Origin: Bacteroidota bacterium
GTDB lineage: Bacteria > Bacteroidota > Bacteroidia > Flavobacteriales > Flavobacteriaceae
Assembly: GCA_023386255.1 (NCBI GenBank)
Contig: JAEWKB010000101.1
Coordinates: forward strand, 1-6,064
Length of the DNA: 6,064 nucleotides
Reading direction: 5' to 3'
Below the pieces are notes generated by a model that made no database searches, was not told where the DNA came from, and saw only the letters and a list, made by a program, of their open reading frames with translations. Both the position numbers and the translations under genes were made by a program. Positions 1 to 6,064 of this stretch are shown piece after piece (the first letter of the stretch is position 1; the number at the start of each line of letters is the position of its first letter).

Positions 1-2725
1 GGGTAGAATAATATGGTGTGTTAGATAATGCTGCGTTGTAAGACGACAGGTTATCATGCGTAGCATCCCACCACCAGCGCCATTCCACCTTATACACCCT
101 TACATCAAGTAGCCTAATACCTTTAGGCTTGCCATTACCGGCTAGTGTAACTACATCAAACCTATTAGGTTTGCCCGTTTCGAGCATTCCATATTTATTG
201 GCTTCCGGCAGCTTAACCCCCACATAGGTATCATAAGGTGAATAGGTAGATGAAATTACATCCGTAGAAACATCACCGCCTTTTTCATATGCTTTGGTAA
301 TAATTGCCGCTTTTAACATGCCTGGTGCGCGCGACTGTAGCTGTGGCTGCAGGGTTACCTGAGCATTACCATTGCCGTCTGTTTTGCCGGAATAGATATT
401 AACTTCCTCTGTTTTGAAATCCTGTGCAGGGTCGTCAAAGAAATAATTTTGGTAGCCCTTGAACTTAGTTTCCTGCTTCATGAACTTGGCCTGCATTTCA
501 AGCTTCAGGTCCTTCGCCACAGCACCATGCAGCCATGCCACGTTTACATTGGCTGTATTAGGAGCATTGCCATAGATGACCTTACCCTCAAAACCGTTCT
601 TTATCTTGAGCCTGTTTGGCTTTATGGTTTCAATCTTAAGGCTTTTGTAGAATTTAGCCCCACCTATTGCTATCATAGCCTCCCAGTTACCCGTTGGCGA
701 CGATGTGTGTGTTTTAAACTGGAACCTGTAGTGGTTACTGCCTTTGGATGGCTGAACCGACTGGATAACCACCTTGCCGTTAGGATCGGATACCCGAAGT
801 TTGATAGGGTGTGTTGCCGGCAGTTTTGCTTCCTTATCATTTACAATAAAGCCAAGGAAAATGGTATCACCCGGGCGCCATACGCCACGCTCGCCGTAAA
901 TGTAGCCTTTGAGGCCCTTTTGCAGCCGTGTACCGTCAACATCAAAATTACTGACTGATTGAGCATTACCATCATACAGCTTTATATAAGTCGTATTATT
1001 ACCTTTCTTCACGATGGCGAAGAATCCCGGTTTATCAAGCGTAAAACTTACAGAGCCCTGATCGGTTGTTGTGGCCGATGCCAATATCTGCTGCTGGTAA
1101 TTGTAGACTTCTACCTTAGCACCCATAACAGGTTCGGTAGTAACAATATTATTCACCGCGAAGAAGTAGCTGTTGTTCTTGCCGCGTTTGGCAATTACAC
1201 CTAGGTCGCTCGCCAAAACGTTTGTAGCTATCTTGCGATTATAGTAATACGATTTGCTGCACGGATTCTCACGTTCGTTCCAGTCATAGTCATACTCGTA
1301 GTAGTCGTAGTATTCGTCTCCATAGTCATTAACTTCCTCTTCCGGCTCTTCCTGTTCTTCTTCAGTCTCTGCCAATACAGTAGGATCATCACACTTGTAC
1401 AGCGAGTACGATGGCCTGAACGACATCTCCACCCTGTAGATTGCCCCCTGCTGTGGTTTTATAAGTGTGGAAATATCCAGCGCAAAGGAGTTCCACTTGG
1501 CATAATTGGTGAGCTTGTTGGTATTCAGCACAATTTTTTGCGTGGCTATGGGCAGCGCCACTTTACGCAAGTCATAGCTGCCGTCAAGTTCATTATCCTG
1601 CAGGAACTGCAGCACGTTGTTTTCAAATATGCGGTACACTTTTACATCAACCGCGCTCAGGTTAACAGCCTGGAAGTTTAGCTTAAGGTTGCTGGAGCTT
1701 GGCAGTATGGTACCGTTCTTTACAAATTTAACCTCAGGATTAAGCTGCTCAAATAGTACTTTCATACTGTAGGTTTGCTTCATCTTGTAACCATCTGTAT
1801 TTTCAATACCCTGAAAAGCCTCTACGAGAAAATTTCCGTTAAGCGGCTCATCAAAAAACACCTTCAGCAGGTTTCCGTCAACCGCATAACGTAGCGTGTT
1901 GACTGATTCTACAGCTACCAGCCCGTTAAAATCCTGGTCCTTGCGCAATGGGTCGGAGAAGTTGATGAGCAGTTCCTGGTTATCGCCGTCGGCTACGGTC
2001 ATGCTCAATACCTTCATAGTGTTACGCCCCGGGATCTCGAACTCCTGCTCCCCTTTTTTATCTACACCGGCATCATCGCCATTCCATATTATCTTTATCT
2101 TACTGCTGTCTTCCTTTCGGTGAATGCTGTCGATTATGATGTGAAATTCTGTACCATTGGGCGCATTACCATCAAAGCGCACCGGAAGCTGCCTGCCATC
2201 CTGCTCAGCGCGTACTATTTTTTTAGCGTCAGCCAGACTCATAACATCACTGGTTTTAAGTGAGGCATTAAGGAACTGCACCTCTTTACTGTAGGATTGC
2301 AGGTCTTTTGTTTCCACCACAAAATCCTGTTTCAGTGTCTTTACCGTAAAGTTGAAGTCTTTTAGCTTTGCAGGTACATTTATAAATTTGGAAAGATGCA
2401 GCGTTACCTGATATTCTTTGTCCTGTTCCAGCTTTTTTGCGGGGCGGAATGCAATAATATTTTCCGCCAGATAAATAACCTTACCGTCAACTGAGGGCGA
2501 AATACTGTAGAAATTTTTATCCAGCTCCTGATTTACCTTCCATTCTTTTTTAGCGAAGGCAAGGCCAACCTGGATGTCTGACTTTGCCGAAATGATTCCC
2601 GATGAAAAACTGGTAATATAGTCCCTGTAAAGGATGAAATCCGAATCAAAATCTTTTCTTGATTTTTTGCACGAATTGAGCACAAGCAGTACTGCAACTA
2701 TCAGTACCAGTCTGAAGGTTTTCAT
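1..2725 (-). CDS. Alpha-2-macroglobulin family lipoprotein, N-terminal half (partial)
   Basis: An uninterrupted minus-strand frame runs from ATG at 2725 off the left edge, giving 908 codons with no stop. Residues 1-18 form a lipoprotein signal peptide ending in the lipobox LNSC (Cys19). Residues 20 to about 600 are beta-rich, Ig/macroglobulin-like segments. Around 604-621 lies the MG2-type signature, with YGERGVWRPGDT at 610-621; the MG2 domain extends to about 705, and further macroglobulin-like domains follow. Family members from Flavobacteriia are, from memory, about 1,800-1,900 residues, so roughly half is present. The bait region and any thioester CxEQ motif lie outside the window and cannot be judged. 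Known bacterial homologues (E. coli YfhM) trap proteases in the periplasm and are often linked to pbpC. No acidic surface-export signal follows Cys19, so a periplasm-facing lipoprotein is inferred. An acidic/Tyr loop occupies residues 453-482. Family assignment is firm; the protease-trap role is inferred from homologues. Confidence 0.93.
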   Translation of the reverse strand, partial: MKTFRLVLIVAVLLVLNSCKKSRKDFDSDFILYRDYITSFSSGIISAKSDIQVGLAFAKKEWKVNQELDKNFYSISPSVDGKVIYLAENIIAFRPAKKLEQDKEYQVTLHLSKFINVPAKLKDFNFTVKTLKQDFVVETKDLQSYSKEVQFLNASLKTSDVMSLADAKKIVRAEQDGRQLPVRFDGNAPNGTEFHIIIDSIHRKEDSSKIKIIWNGDDAGVDKKGEQEFEIPGRNTMKVLSMTVADGDNQELLINFSDPLRKDQDFNGLVAVESVNTLRYAVDGNLLKVFFDEPLNGNFLVEAFQGIENTDGYKMKQTYSMKVLFEQLNPEVKFVKNGTILPSSSNLKLNFQAVNLSAVDVKVYRIFENNVLQFLQDNELDGSYDLRKVALPIATQKIVLNTNKLTNYAKWNSFALDISTLIKPQQGAIYRVEMSFRPSYSLYKCDDPTVLAETEEEQEEPEEEVNDYGDEYYDYYEYDYDWNERENPCSKSYYYNRKIATNVLASDLGVIAKRGKNNSYFFAVNNIVTTEPVMGAKVEVYNYQQQILASATTTDQGSVSFTLDKPGFFAIVKKGNNTTYIKLYDGNAQSVSNFDVDGTRLQKGLKGYIYGERGVWRPGDTIFLGFIVNDKEAKLPATHPIKLRVSDPNGKVVIQSVQPSKGSNHYRFQFKTHTSSPTGNWEAMIAIGGAKFYKSLKIETIKPNRLKIKNGFEGKVIYGNAPNTANVNVAWLHGAVAKDLKLEMQAKFMKQETKFKGYQNYFFDDPAQDFKTEEVNIYSGKTDGNGNAQVTLQPQLQSRAPGMLKAAIITKAYEKGGDVSTDVISSTYSPYDTYVGVKLPEANKYGMLETGKPNRFDVVTLAGNGKPKGIRLLDVRVYKVEWRWWWDATHDNLSSYNAALSNTPYYST
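1280..1369 (-). other. Acidic, tyrosine-rich low-complexity loop in the macroglobulin
   Basis: Residues 453-482 contain 16 Asp/Glu and 7 Tyr in 30 positions. A Glu-rich half (453-464) is followed by an alternating Asp/Glu/Tyr half (467-481). Cys445 and Cys489 flank the loop and are the only cysteines in the visible protein besides lipidated Cys19. The segment sits between the N-terminal beta-rich part and the domain preceding MG2, so it is probably an exposed linker. Function is unknown; metal (Ca2+) binding or a disulfide-closed loop are possibilities only. Confidence 0.8.
2669..2725 (-). other. Lipoprotein signal peptide and lipobox of the macroglobulin
   Basis: Residues 1-19 read as a short basic n-region (Lys2, Arg5), a hydrophobic core of Leu/Val/Ile/Ala, then L-N-S-C with Cys19 as the expected lipidated residue. 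The mature protein begins CKKSRKD. Flavobacterial surface lipoproteins usually carry acidic residues right after the Cys; here the first five are Lys, Lys, Ser, Arg, Lys, so display on the outer face is not expected. This is read from sequence; localisation is inferred. Confidence 0.88.
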
Positions 2726-2871
2726 GTGGTTGTTTTTGTTAGGTTAATGAGGTTGTTATTTTCCGCTATAACTAATAACATCATCAAAATATTGTAATAA
2801 ATGTAAGATTATTTTTAATTCATTACAACATCTTTTGCACAACCTTTAAAAACCTGAAAAACAATGTTTTT
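2726..2871. other. AT-rich intergenic region, tadA to macroglobulin gene
   Basis: This 146-bp gap separates two minus-strand genes and should hold the macroglobulin promoter and leader. The last 20 or so bases before its ATG, read on the minus strand, are A/C-rich (AACAAAAACAACCAC) with no Shine-Dalgarno, a common Bacteroidota leader style. The nearest -7-like string on the minus strand is TATTTTG (2785-2791), one base short of TAnnTTTG and without a well-spaced TTG, so I do not call it a promoter. There is an inverted repeat TGTTATT/AATAACA at 2754-2760 and 2774-2780. No small ORF or strong terminator is evident. Confidence 0.7.
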
Positions 2872-3315
2872 TTACTTCCTGCGTTGCCTGAAAAACTCTT
2901 TTACCAGGTCACCGCACTGCTGCTCCATAACCCCGCCCACAACAACAGTCTTAGGATGCAGCTTTCCGCCCATTACCCTATAGCCCCGGTGGTCATCGGC
3001 AGCACCGTAAACTACTTTGGCAATCTGGCTCCAATATAAGGCTCCGGCACACATCTGGCATGGCTCCAGGGTTACATAGAGCGTACAGCCTGTAAGATAT
3101 TTGCCTCCAATAAAATTTGCAGCTGAGGTTATGGCCTGCATCTCGGCGTGGGCGGTAACATCCGTAAGCAGTTCGGTAAGGTTATGGGTGCGGGCAATAA
3201 TTTTATTATCTATTACCACCAGCGCACCTACAGGCACTTCGCCTTTTTCAAAAGCAATTTCAGCCTCCTGATAGGCTTTCTTCATGAAGTATTCGTCGGA
3301 GAAGATGTTTTGCAT
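2872..3315 (-). CDS. tadA: tRNA-specific adenosine-34 deaminase TadA
   Basis: This gene encodes a 147-residue cytidine/deoxycytidylate-deaminase-fold zinc enzyme that converts A34 to inosine in tRNA-Arg(ACG), letting one tRNA read several CGN codons. The zinc site is complete: HAE at 56-58 (His56 ligand, Glu58 proton shuttle) and PCxxC at 85-89 (Cys86 and Cys89 ligands). Asn45 in the HN motif is the expected substrate-contact residue. Length fits the family. An in-frame ATG lies 13 codons upstream (3354), but that extension (rich in Cys, Tyr and His) is unlike TadA N-termini. A -7 element also lies only 4 bases upstream of 3315, so the upstream ATG would not be on the transcript. The start at 3315, MQNIFSDEYFMKKA, matches the usual flavobacterial N-terminus. 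It is transcribed divergently from dxs; the macroglobulin gene lies 146 bp downstream on the same strand. Related deaminases (guanine, cytosine) share the fold, but the overall sequence favours TadA. Confidence 0.93.
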   Translation of the reverse strand: MQNIFSDEYFMKKAYQEAEIAFEKGEVPVGALVVIDNKIIARTHNLTELLTDVTAHAEMQAITSAANFIGGKYLTGCTLYVTLEPCQMCAGALYWSQIAKVVYGAADDHRGYRVMGGKLHPKTVVVGGVMEQQCGDLVKEFFRQRRK

Positions 3316-3319
3316 ATAG

Positions 3320-3327
3320 CAAAAGTA
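3320..3327 (-). promoter_or_regulatory. Candidate -7 promoter element for tadA
   Basis: On the minus strand this reads TACTTTTG, a full match to the Bacteroidota -7 consensus TAnnTTTG. Only four bases (CTAT) separate it from the tadA ATG at 3315, so transcription should start at or almost at the start codon. No clear -33 TTG is seen at the usual 17-23 base spacing. The match is direct; promoter activity is inferred. Confidence 0.6.
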
Positions 3328-3360
3328 AGTTTTGCAGGAACACGGATGATACATTTCTTG

Positions 3361-3368
3361 TAAATTTG
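3361..3368 (+). promoter_or_regulatory. Candidate -7 promoter element for dxs
   Basis: TAAATTTG is a full match to TAnnTTTG and ends seven bases before the dxs ATG (3376). The nearest upstream TTTG (3331-3334) leaves a 26-base spacer, longer than the usual 17-23, so the -33 element is weak or absent. The predicted leader is a few bases at most, with no room for a Shine-Dalgarno. Confidence 0.6.
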
Positions 3369-3375
3369 CTAAACC

Positions 3376-5142
3376 ATGGAATACCTGCTACCACATATAC
3401 AATTTCCGGCTGACCTAAGAAAACTCAACCCTTCACAGTTGCCGCAACTGGCCAAAGAGCTGCGTGAATTTATTATTGATGTGGTATCGGTAAAGGAAGG
3501 GCATCTGGGCGCCAGCCTTGGTGTGGTAGAGCTTACCATAGCATTGCATTATGTGTTTAACACTCCCCATGATCAACTTGTTTGGGATGTAGGCCACCAG
3601 GCATACGGACATAAAATACTTACCGGCCGCAGGGACAGGTTTGACACCAACCGCCAGTGGGGCGGCATAAGCGGTTTCCCGAAACGCAGCGAAAGCGAGT
3701 ATGATACTTTTGGTACCGGGCATTCGTCCACATCAATATCCGCCGCACTGGGCATGGCTATAGCTTCACAATTAAAAGGTGAGACAGAGAAACAACATAT
3801 TGCAGTTATAGGCGATGCGTCAATTGCCTCAGGAATGGCATTTGAAGGGCTAAACCATGCAGGTATGACCGATGCTAACCTGCTGGTTATCCTTAATGAT
3901 AATGCCATAGGAATAGACCCCAGTGTGGGAGCGTTGAAAAATTACCTGACCGAGGTTAAAGAAGGCCGTAACCCGAGGCAGAACAACATGATAAAATCGC
4001 TAAACTTTGACTACAGCGGCCCCATTGATGGGCATGACCTTGAAAAACTTGTAAAAGAACTCGAGCGCCAAAAGCACCTTAAGGGGCCGCGCTTCCTGCA
4101 TATTGTTACAACTAAGGGCAAAGGCATGAAACTGGCTGAAGAAGATCAGGTGAAGTACCACGCCCCTGGAAAGTTTGACCGTATAACAGGTGAGGTAATA
4201 AAAATTTCTGACGAGCATCTTCCGCCAAAATACCAGGATGTTTTTGGGCTTACACTGGTGGAGCTGGCACAGCAGAATGAAAAGATAATCGGGATTACTC
4301 CCGCCATGCCTTCGGGCAGTTCAATGAAATACATGATGCAGGCTTTCCCCGACCGTGCCATTGATGTAGGCATTGCCGAACAGCATGCCGTAACCCTGGC
4401 AGCAGGCATGGCTACACAGGACATGACAGTATATTGTAATATTTACTCTACTTTTCTGCAACGGGCGTATGACCAGGTAATACATGATGTCGCCCTGCAA
4501 AACCTGCCTGTTATCTTTTGCCTGGACAGAGCGGGACTTGTAGGTGAAGACGGCGCTACACACCATGGTGTTTTTGATATTGCCTACCTGCAGTGCATAC
4601 CCAACCTTATCCTGTTTGCGCCGCTTAATGAGCGTGAGCTTCGGAATATACTATATACATCACAGCTTGGCCTTGAGCATCCTATAGCTATACGATACCC
4701 TCGCGGACGCGGTGAATCTGCCGACTGGCAAAAGCCTTTTGAAGCTATTGAAATTGGTAGAGTACTACAATTAACAAAAGGCTCCGATGTAGCTATACTG
4801 ACCACAGGAACTATAGGCAACAATGCAACAAAGGCTCTTGCTGGTGCAGGTAATGCTAAAAATTTCTCTCATTATCATTTCGGGTTTGTAAAGCCACTGG
4901 ATGAAGTGACACTCCACGACATTTTCACTAAACATAAATCTATAATTACCATAGAGGAAGGAGTGGTAACAGGCGGCTTCGGCAGCAGTATTGCTGCTTT
5001 TGGGGCCAAATACAATTATACGGCATCAATTAAGGTTTTGGGCATTCCTGATGAATTTATTGAGCACGGAACTGTGCGCCAGTTGCAACAATATGCGGGT
5101 ATTGACGTTAAAAGCCTTACAGATATTTTTTCAGGTTATTGA
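3376..5142 (+). CDS. dxs: 1-Deoxy-D-xylulose-5-phosphate synthase
   Basis: This 588-residue thiamine-diphosphate (ThDP) enzyme condenses pyruvate with glyceraldehyde-3-phosphate, the first step of the MEP isoprenoid pathway, in the cytoplasm. The N-terminal ThDP domain has His43 (GHLGASLG), His74 (DVGHQAYGH) and GHSSTSISA (115-123). The Mg/ThDP motif is G146-D147-A148 through N174-D175-N176. The central pyrimidine-binding domain carries catalytic Glu335 (IAEQHA), Tyr357, Arg363 (YSTFLQRAYDQ), DRAGLVGEDG (384-393), His396 and Arg443 (RYPRG). These correspond to E. coli Glu370, Tyr392, Arg398, His431 and Arg478 with a constant offset of 35. Residues from about 455 form the C-terminal transketolase domain. 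Relative to E. coli (about 620 residues, from memory), about 30 residues are missing, chiefly between NDN and GPIDGHD (215-221). GDA replaces the usual GDG. Both traits fit flavobacterial DXS as I recall it and do not suggest damage. It is divergent from tadA; a DUF3078 gene follows after 44 bp. Confidence 0.97.
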   Translation: MEYLLPHIQFPADLRKLNPSQLPQLAKELREFIIDVVSVKEGHLGASLGVVELTIALHYVFNTPHDQLVWDVGHQAYGHKILTGRRDRFDTNRQWGGISGFPKRSESEYDTFGTGHSSTSISAALGMAIASQLKGETEKQHIAVIGDASIASGMAFEGLNHAGMTDANLLVILNDNAIGIDPSVGALKNYLTEVKEGRNPRQNNMIKSLNFDYSGPIDGHDLEKLVKELERQKHLKGPRFLHIVTTKGKGMKLAEEDQVKYHAPGKFDRITGEVIKISDEHLPPKYQDVFGLTLVELAQQNEKIIGITPAMPSGSSMKYMMQAFPDRAIDVGIAEQHAVTLAAGMATQDMTVYCNIYSTFLQRAYDQVIHDVALQNLPVIFCLDRAGLVGEDGATHHGVFDIAYLQCIPNLILFAPLNERELRNILYTSQLGLEHPIAIRYPRGRGESADWQKPFEAIEIGRVLQLTKGSDVAILTTGTIGNNATKALAGAGNAKNFSHYHFGFVKPLDEVTLHDIFTKHKSIITIEEGVVTGGFGSSIAAFGAKYNYTASIKVLGIPDEFIEHGTVRQLQQYAGIDVKSLTDIFSGY

Positions 5143-5167
5143 AAATACCGACTTTTGCACCAAATTT

Positions 5168-5175
5168 TAATTTTG
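5168..5175 (+). promoter_or_regulatory. Candidate -7 promoter element for the DUF3078 gene
   Basis: TAATTTTG matches TAnnTTTG exactly and lies 11 bases before the ATG at 5187, within the 44-bp dxs-DUF3078 gap. The nearest usable TTG upstream overlaps the dxs stop (5139-5141), with a spacer of 26, longer than usual. The gene may therefore have its own start in addition to read-through from dxs; no terminator hairpin separates the two. Confidence 0.5.
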
Positions 5176-5186
5176 CCTTACTTCTC

Positions 5187-6064
5187 ATGAGGAATAAAGC
5201 CCTTCTCATTATACTCTTTGTAGCAGCCTTAAAGCATAACAGTTTTTCGCAGGTAATTATAACTACCTCCCTGCCAGATACAATAACACACTGGGAAAAA
5301 ACAAATACCGTAGGCCTTGACATTAACCAGGTGGCTTTTTTAAACTGGAGCGTGGGTGGTAACAATTCGGTTGCCGGACTTGCCAAAGGCAATTTTGTGC
5401 GTAAGTATACTAAAGGCAATATTAACTGGATGAACGAACTTATATTAAGATATGGGCTTAACAGCCAAGAAGGGCAGGAAATGCGTAAGACCGACGACCA
5501 GATACTGCTTAACTCCACCTTCGGCTACCGCAGGGATACTGTCTCTAACTGGTATTACAGTGCCAAGTTTAACTTTACCACGCAGTTTGCCAACGGCTAT
5601 GCCTACCCAAATACTACTGATGAAATTTCCGGGCCTTTCTCTCCGGCATATATTTTCCTAGGGGTTGGTACAGAATATATACGGAAAGATTTAGGGCTTA
5701 CAGCATATTTCTCACCACTTACTGATAAAACCACACTGGTGCTGAACCAGACACTGGCCGACCAGGGTGCATTTGGTGTTGATGCCGCCATATATGATGA
5801 AGAAGGTAATAAGATAAAAAGCGGGAAAAATTCACGTACAGAAATTGGTATATTGATTACGAATCAACTGAAAAGGCAGATATTCAAGAACATAATGCTC
5901 GACCACCGCCTTAGCCTTTATACCGATTACCTGAACAAATTCGGAAATATAGACGTAAATTGGCAACTGTCGCTTGACATGACGGTGAATGAATATGTGA
6001 AAGCTAACATCGGCACTCACATAATTTACAACGATGACATTAAAGCTACCGAAGAACGTGATGG
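5187..6064 (+). CDS. Exported DUF3078-family protein (partial, C-terminus cut)
   Basis: An open frame from ATG 5187 runs off the right edge: 292 complete codons plus two bases. Residues 1-21 form a Sec signal peptide (Arg2, Lys4, then a Leu/Ile/Ala core) with likely cleavage at SFS|Q (21/22), a frequent Bacteroidota site. The mature part matches my recollection of DUF3078: an initial Trp36, NQVAFLNWSVGGNNS (47-61), KTDDQILLNSTFGY (101-114), QFANGYAY (133-140), FSPAYIFLGVG (151-161), and a closing region around NVNWQLSLDM to YNDD (about 255-284). Alternating polar and hydrophobic strands with many aromatics suggest an outer-membrane beta-rich or barrel-like protein, which is inference. Family members are about 300-330 residues, so perhaps 20-30 residues are missing. 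No biochemical function is known to me. Position directly after dxs is, as far as I recall, common in flavobacteria. The antisense and alternate-frame ORFs here are shadows. Confidence 0.85.
   Translation, partial: MRNKALLIILFVAALKHNSFSQVIITTSLPDTITHWEKTNTVGLDINQVAFLNWSVGGNNSVAGLAKGNFVRKYTKGNINWMNELILRYGLNSQEGQEMRKTDDQILLNSTFGYRRDTVSNWYYSAKFNFTTQFANGYAYPNTTDEISGPFSPAYIFLGVGTEYIRKDLGLTAYFSPLTDKTTLVLNQTLADQGAFGVDAAIYDEEGNKIKSGKNSRTEIGILITNQLKRQIFKNIMLDHRLSLYTDYLNKFGNIDVNWQLSLDMTVNEYVKANIGTHIIYNDDIKATEERD

Noticed and set aside
449..1204. Two abutting plus-strand ORFs (169 and 81 codons) opposite the macroglobulin gene
   Set aside because: They share codon boundaries with the real minus-strand gene and arise because TTA, CTA and TCA codons are scarce there. 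The translations show no family resemblance, the second begins with TTG directly after the first's stop, and no promoter element precedes them.
1896..2123. Plus-strand 75-codon ORF
   Set aside because: It lies fully inside the macroglobulin coding region on the other strand; its Ser/Leu/Pro-rich composition is typical of a shadow frame.
2785..2791. TATTTTG on the minus strand as the macroglobulin -7 element
   Set aside because: It is one base short of TAnnTTTG and has no TTG at suitable spacing upstream.
2857..2871. Palindrome AAAAAC-AAT-GTTTTT directly after the tadA stop, as a possible terminator
   Set aside because: The stem has a single G-C pair and no separate U-tract; it is too weak to call an intrinsic terminator.
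3316..3354. Thirteen-codon N-terminal extension of tadA from an upstream ATG
   Set aside because: The extension is unlike TadA N-termini and lies upstream of a -7 element that would place the transcript start near 3315.
3812..3823. GDA instead of GDG in DXS as a sign of an inactive enzyme or pseudogene
   Set aside because: The metal-binding Asp147 and Asn176 and all downstream catalytic residues are present, the frame is intact, and I recall the same variant from flavobacterial DXS.
3433..4823. Several minus-strand ORFs of 72-111 codons within dxs
   Set aside because: All are antisense to an intact, motif-complete dxs and resemble no family I recognise.
5117..5518. Minus-strand 133-codon ORF across the dxs end and DUF3078 start
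   Set aside because: It overlaps the DUF3078 signal peptide and core motifs antisense, and its translation looks like a shadow.

Overview
The window looks like ordinary chromosomal housekeeping DNA from a member of the Bacteroidota, most likely Flavobacteriaceae. Three things point there. The promoter-like elements just upstream of start codons match the Bacteroidota -7 consensus TAnnTTTG, and there are no recognisable Shine-Dalgarno sequences. The secreted proteins use typical signals (an LNSC lipobox and a SFS|Q cleavage site). The protein families and the forms they take also fit: a flavobacterial-type alpha-2-macroglobulin, a short DXS with a GDA variant of the thiamine-diphosphate motif, and a DUF3078 protein. 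Coding GC looks moderate (mid-40s percent by eye, not computed), so species or genus cannot be given.

Layout from left to right. Positions 1-2725 (minus strand) hold the N-terminal 908 codons of a large alpha-2-macroglobulin-family lipoprotein, cut by the left edge. Positions 2726-2871 are AT-rich non-coding DNA. tadA (tRNA adenosine deaminase) follows on the minus strand at 2872-3315. A 60-bp divergent intergenic region (3316-3375) carries back-to-back -7 elements, one for tadA and one for dxs. dxs (1-deoxy-D-xylulose-5-phosphate synthase) is at 3376-5142 on the plus strand. After a 44-bp gap comes a secreted DUF3078 protein at 5187-6064, cut by the right edge, probably close to its natural end.

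The genes do not form one obvious pathway. tadA supplies inosine-34 for decoding. dxs starts the MEP route to isoprenoids, and hence menaquinone and the undecaprenyl carrier. The two flanking genes encode envelope proteins: one likely an anchored periplasmic protease trap, the other an exported protein of unknown function. I see no mobile element, CRISPR array, tRNA, rRNA, riboswitch or strong terminator, and no convincing new system. The most interesting features are the compact divergent promoters with almost no mRNA leader, and an acidic, tyrosine-rich loop in the macroglobulin bracketed by the only two cysteines of the visible mature protein other than its lipid-anchor Cys.
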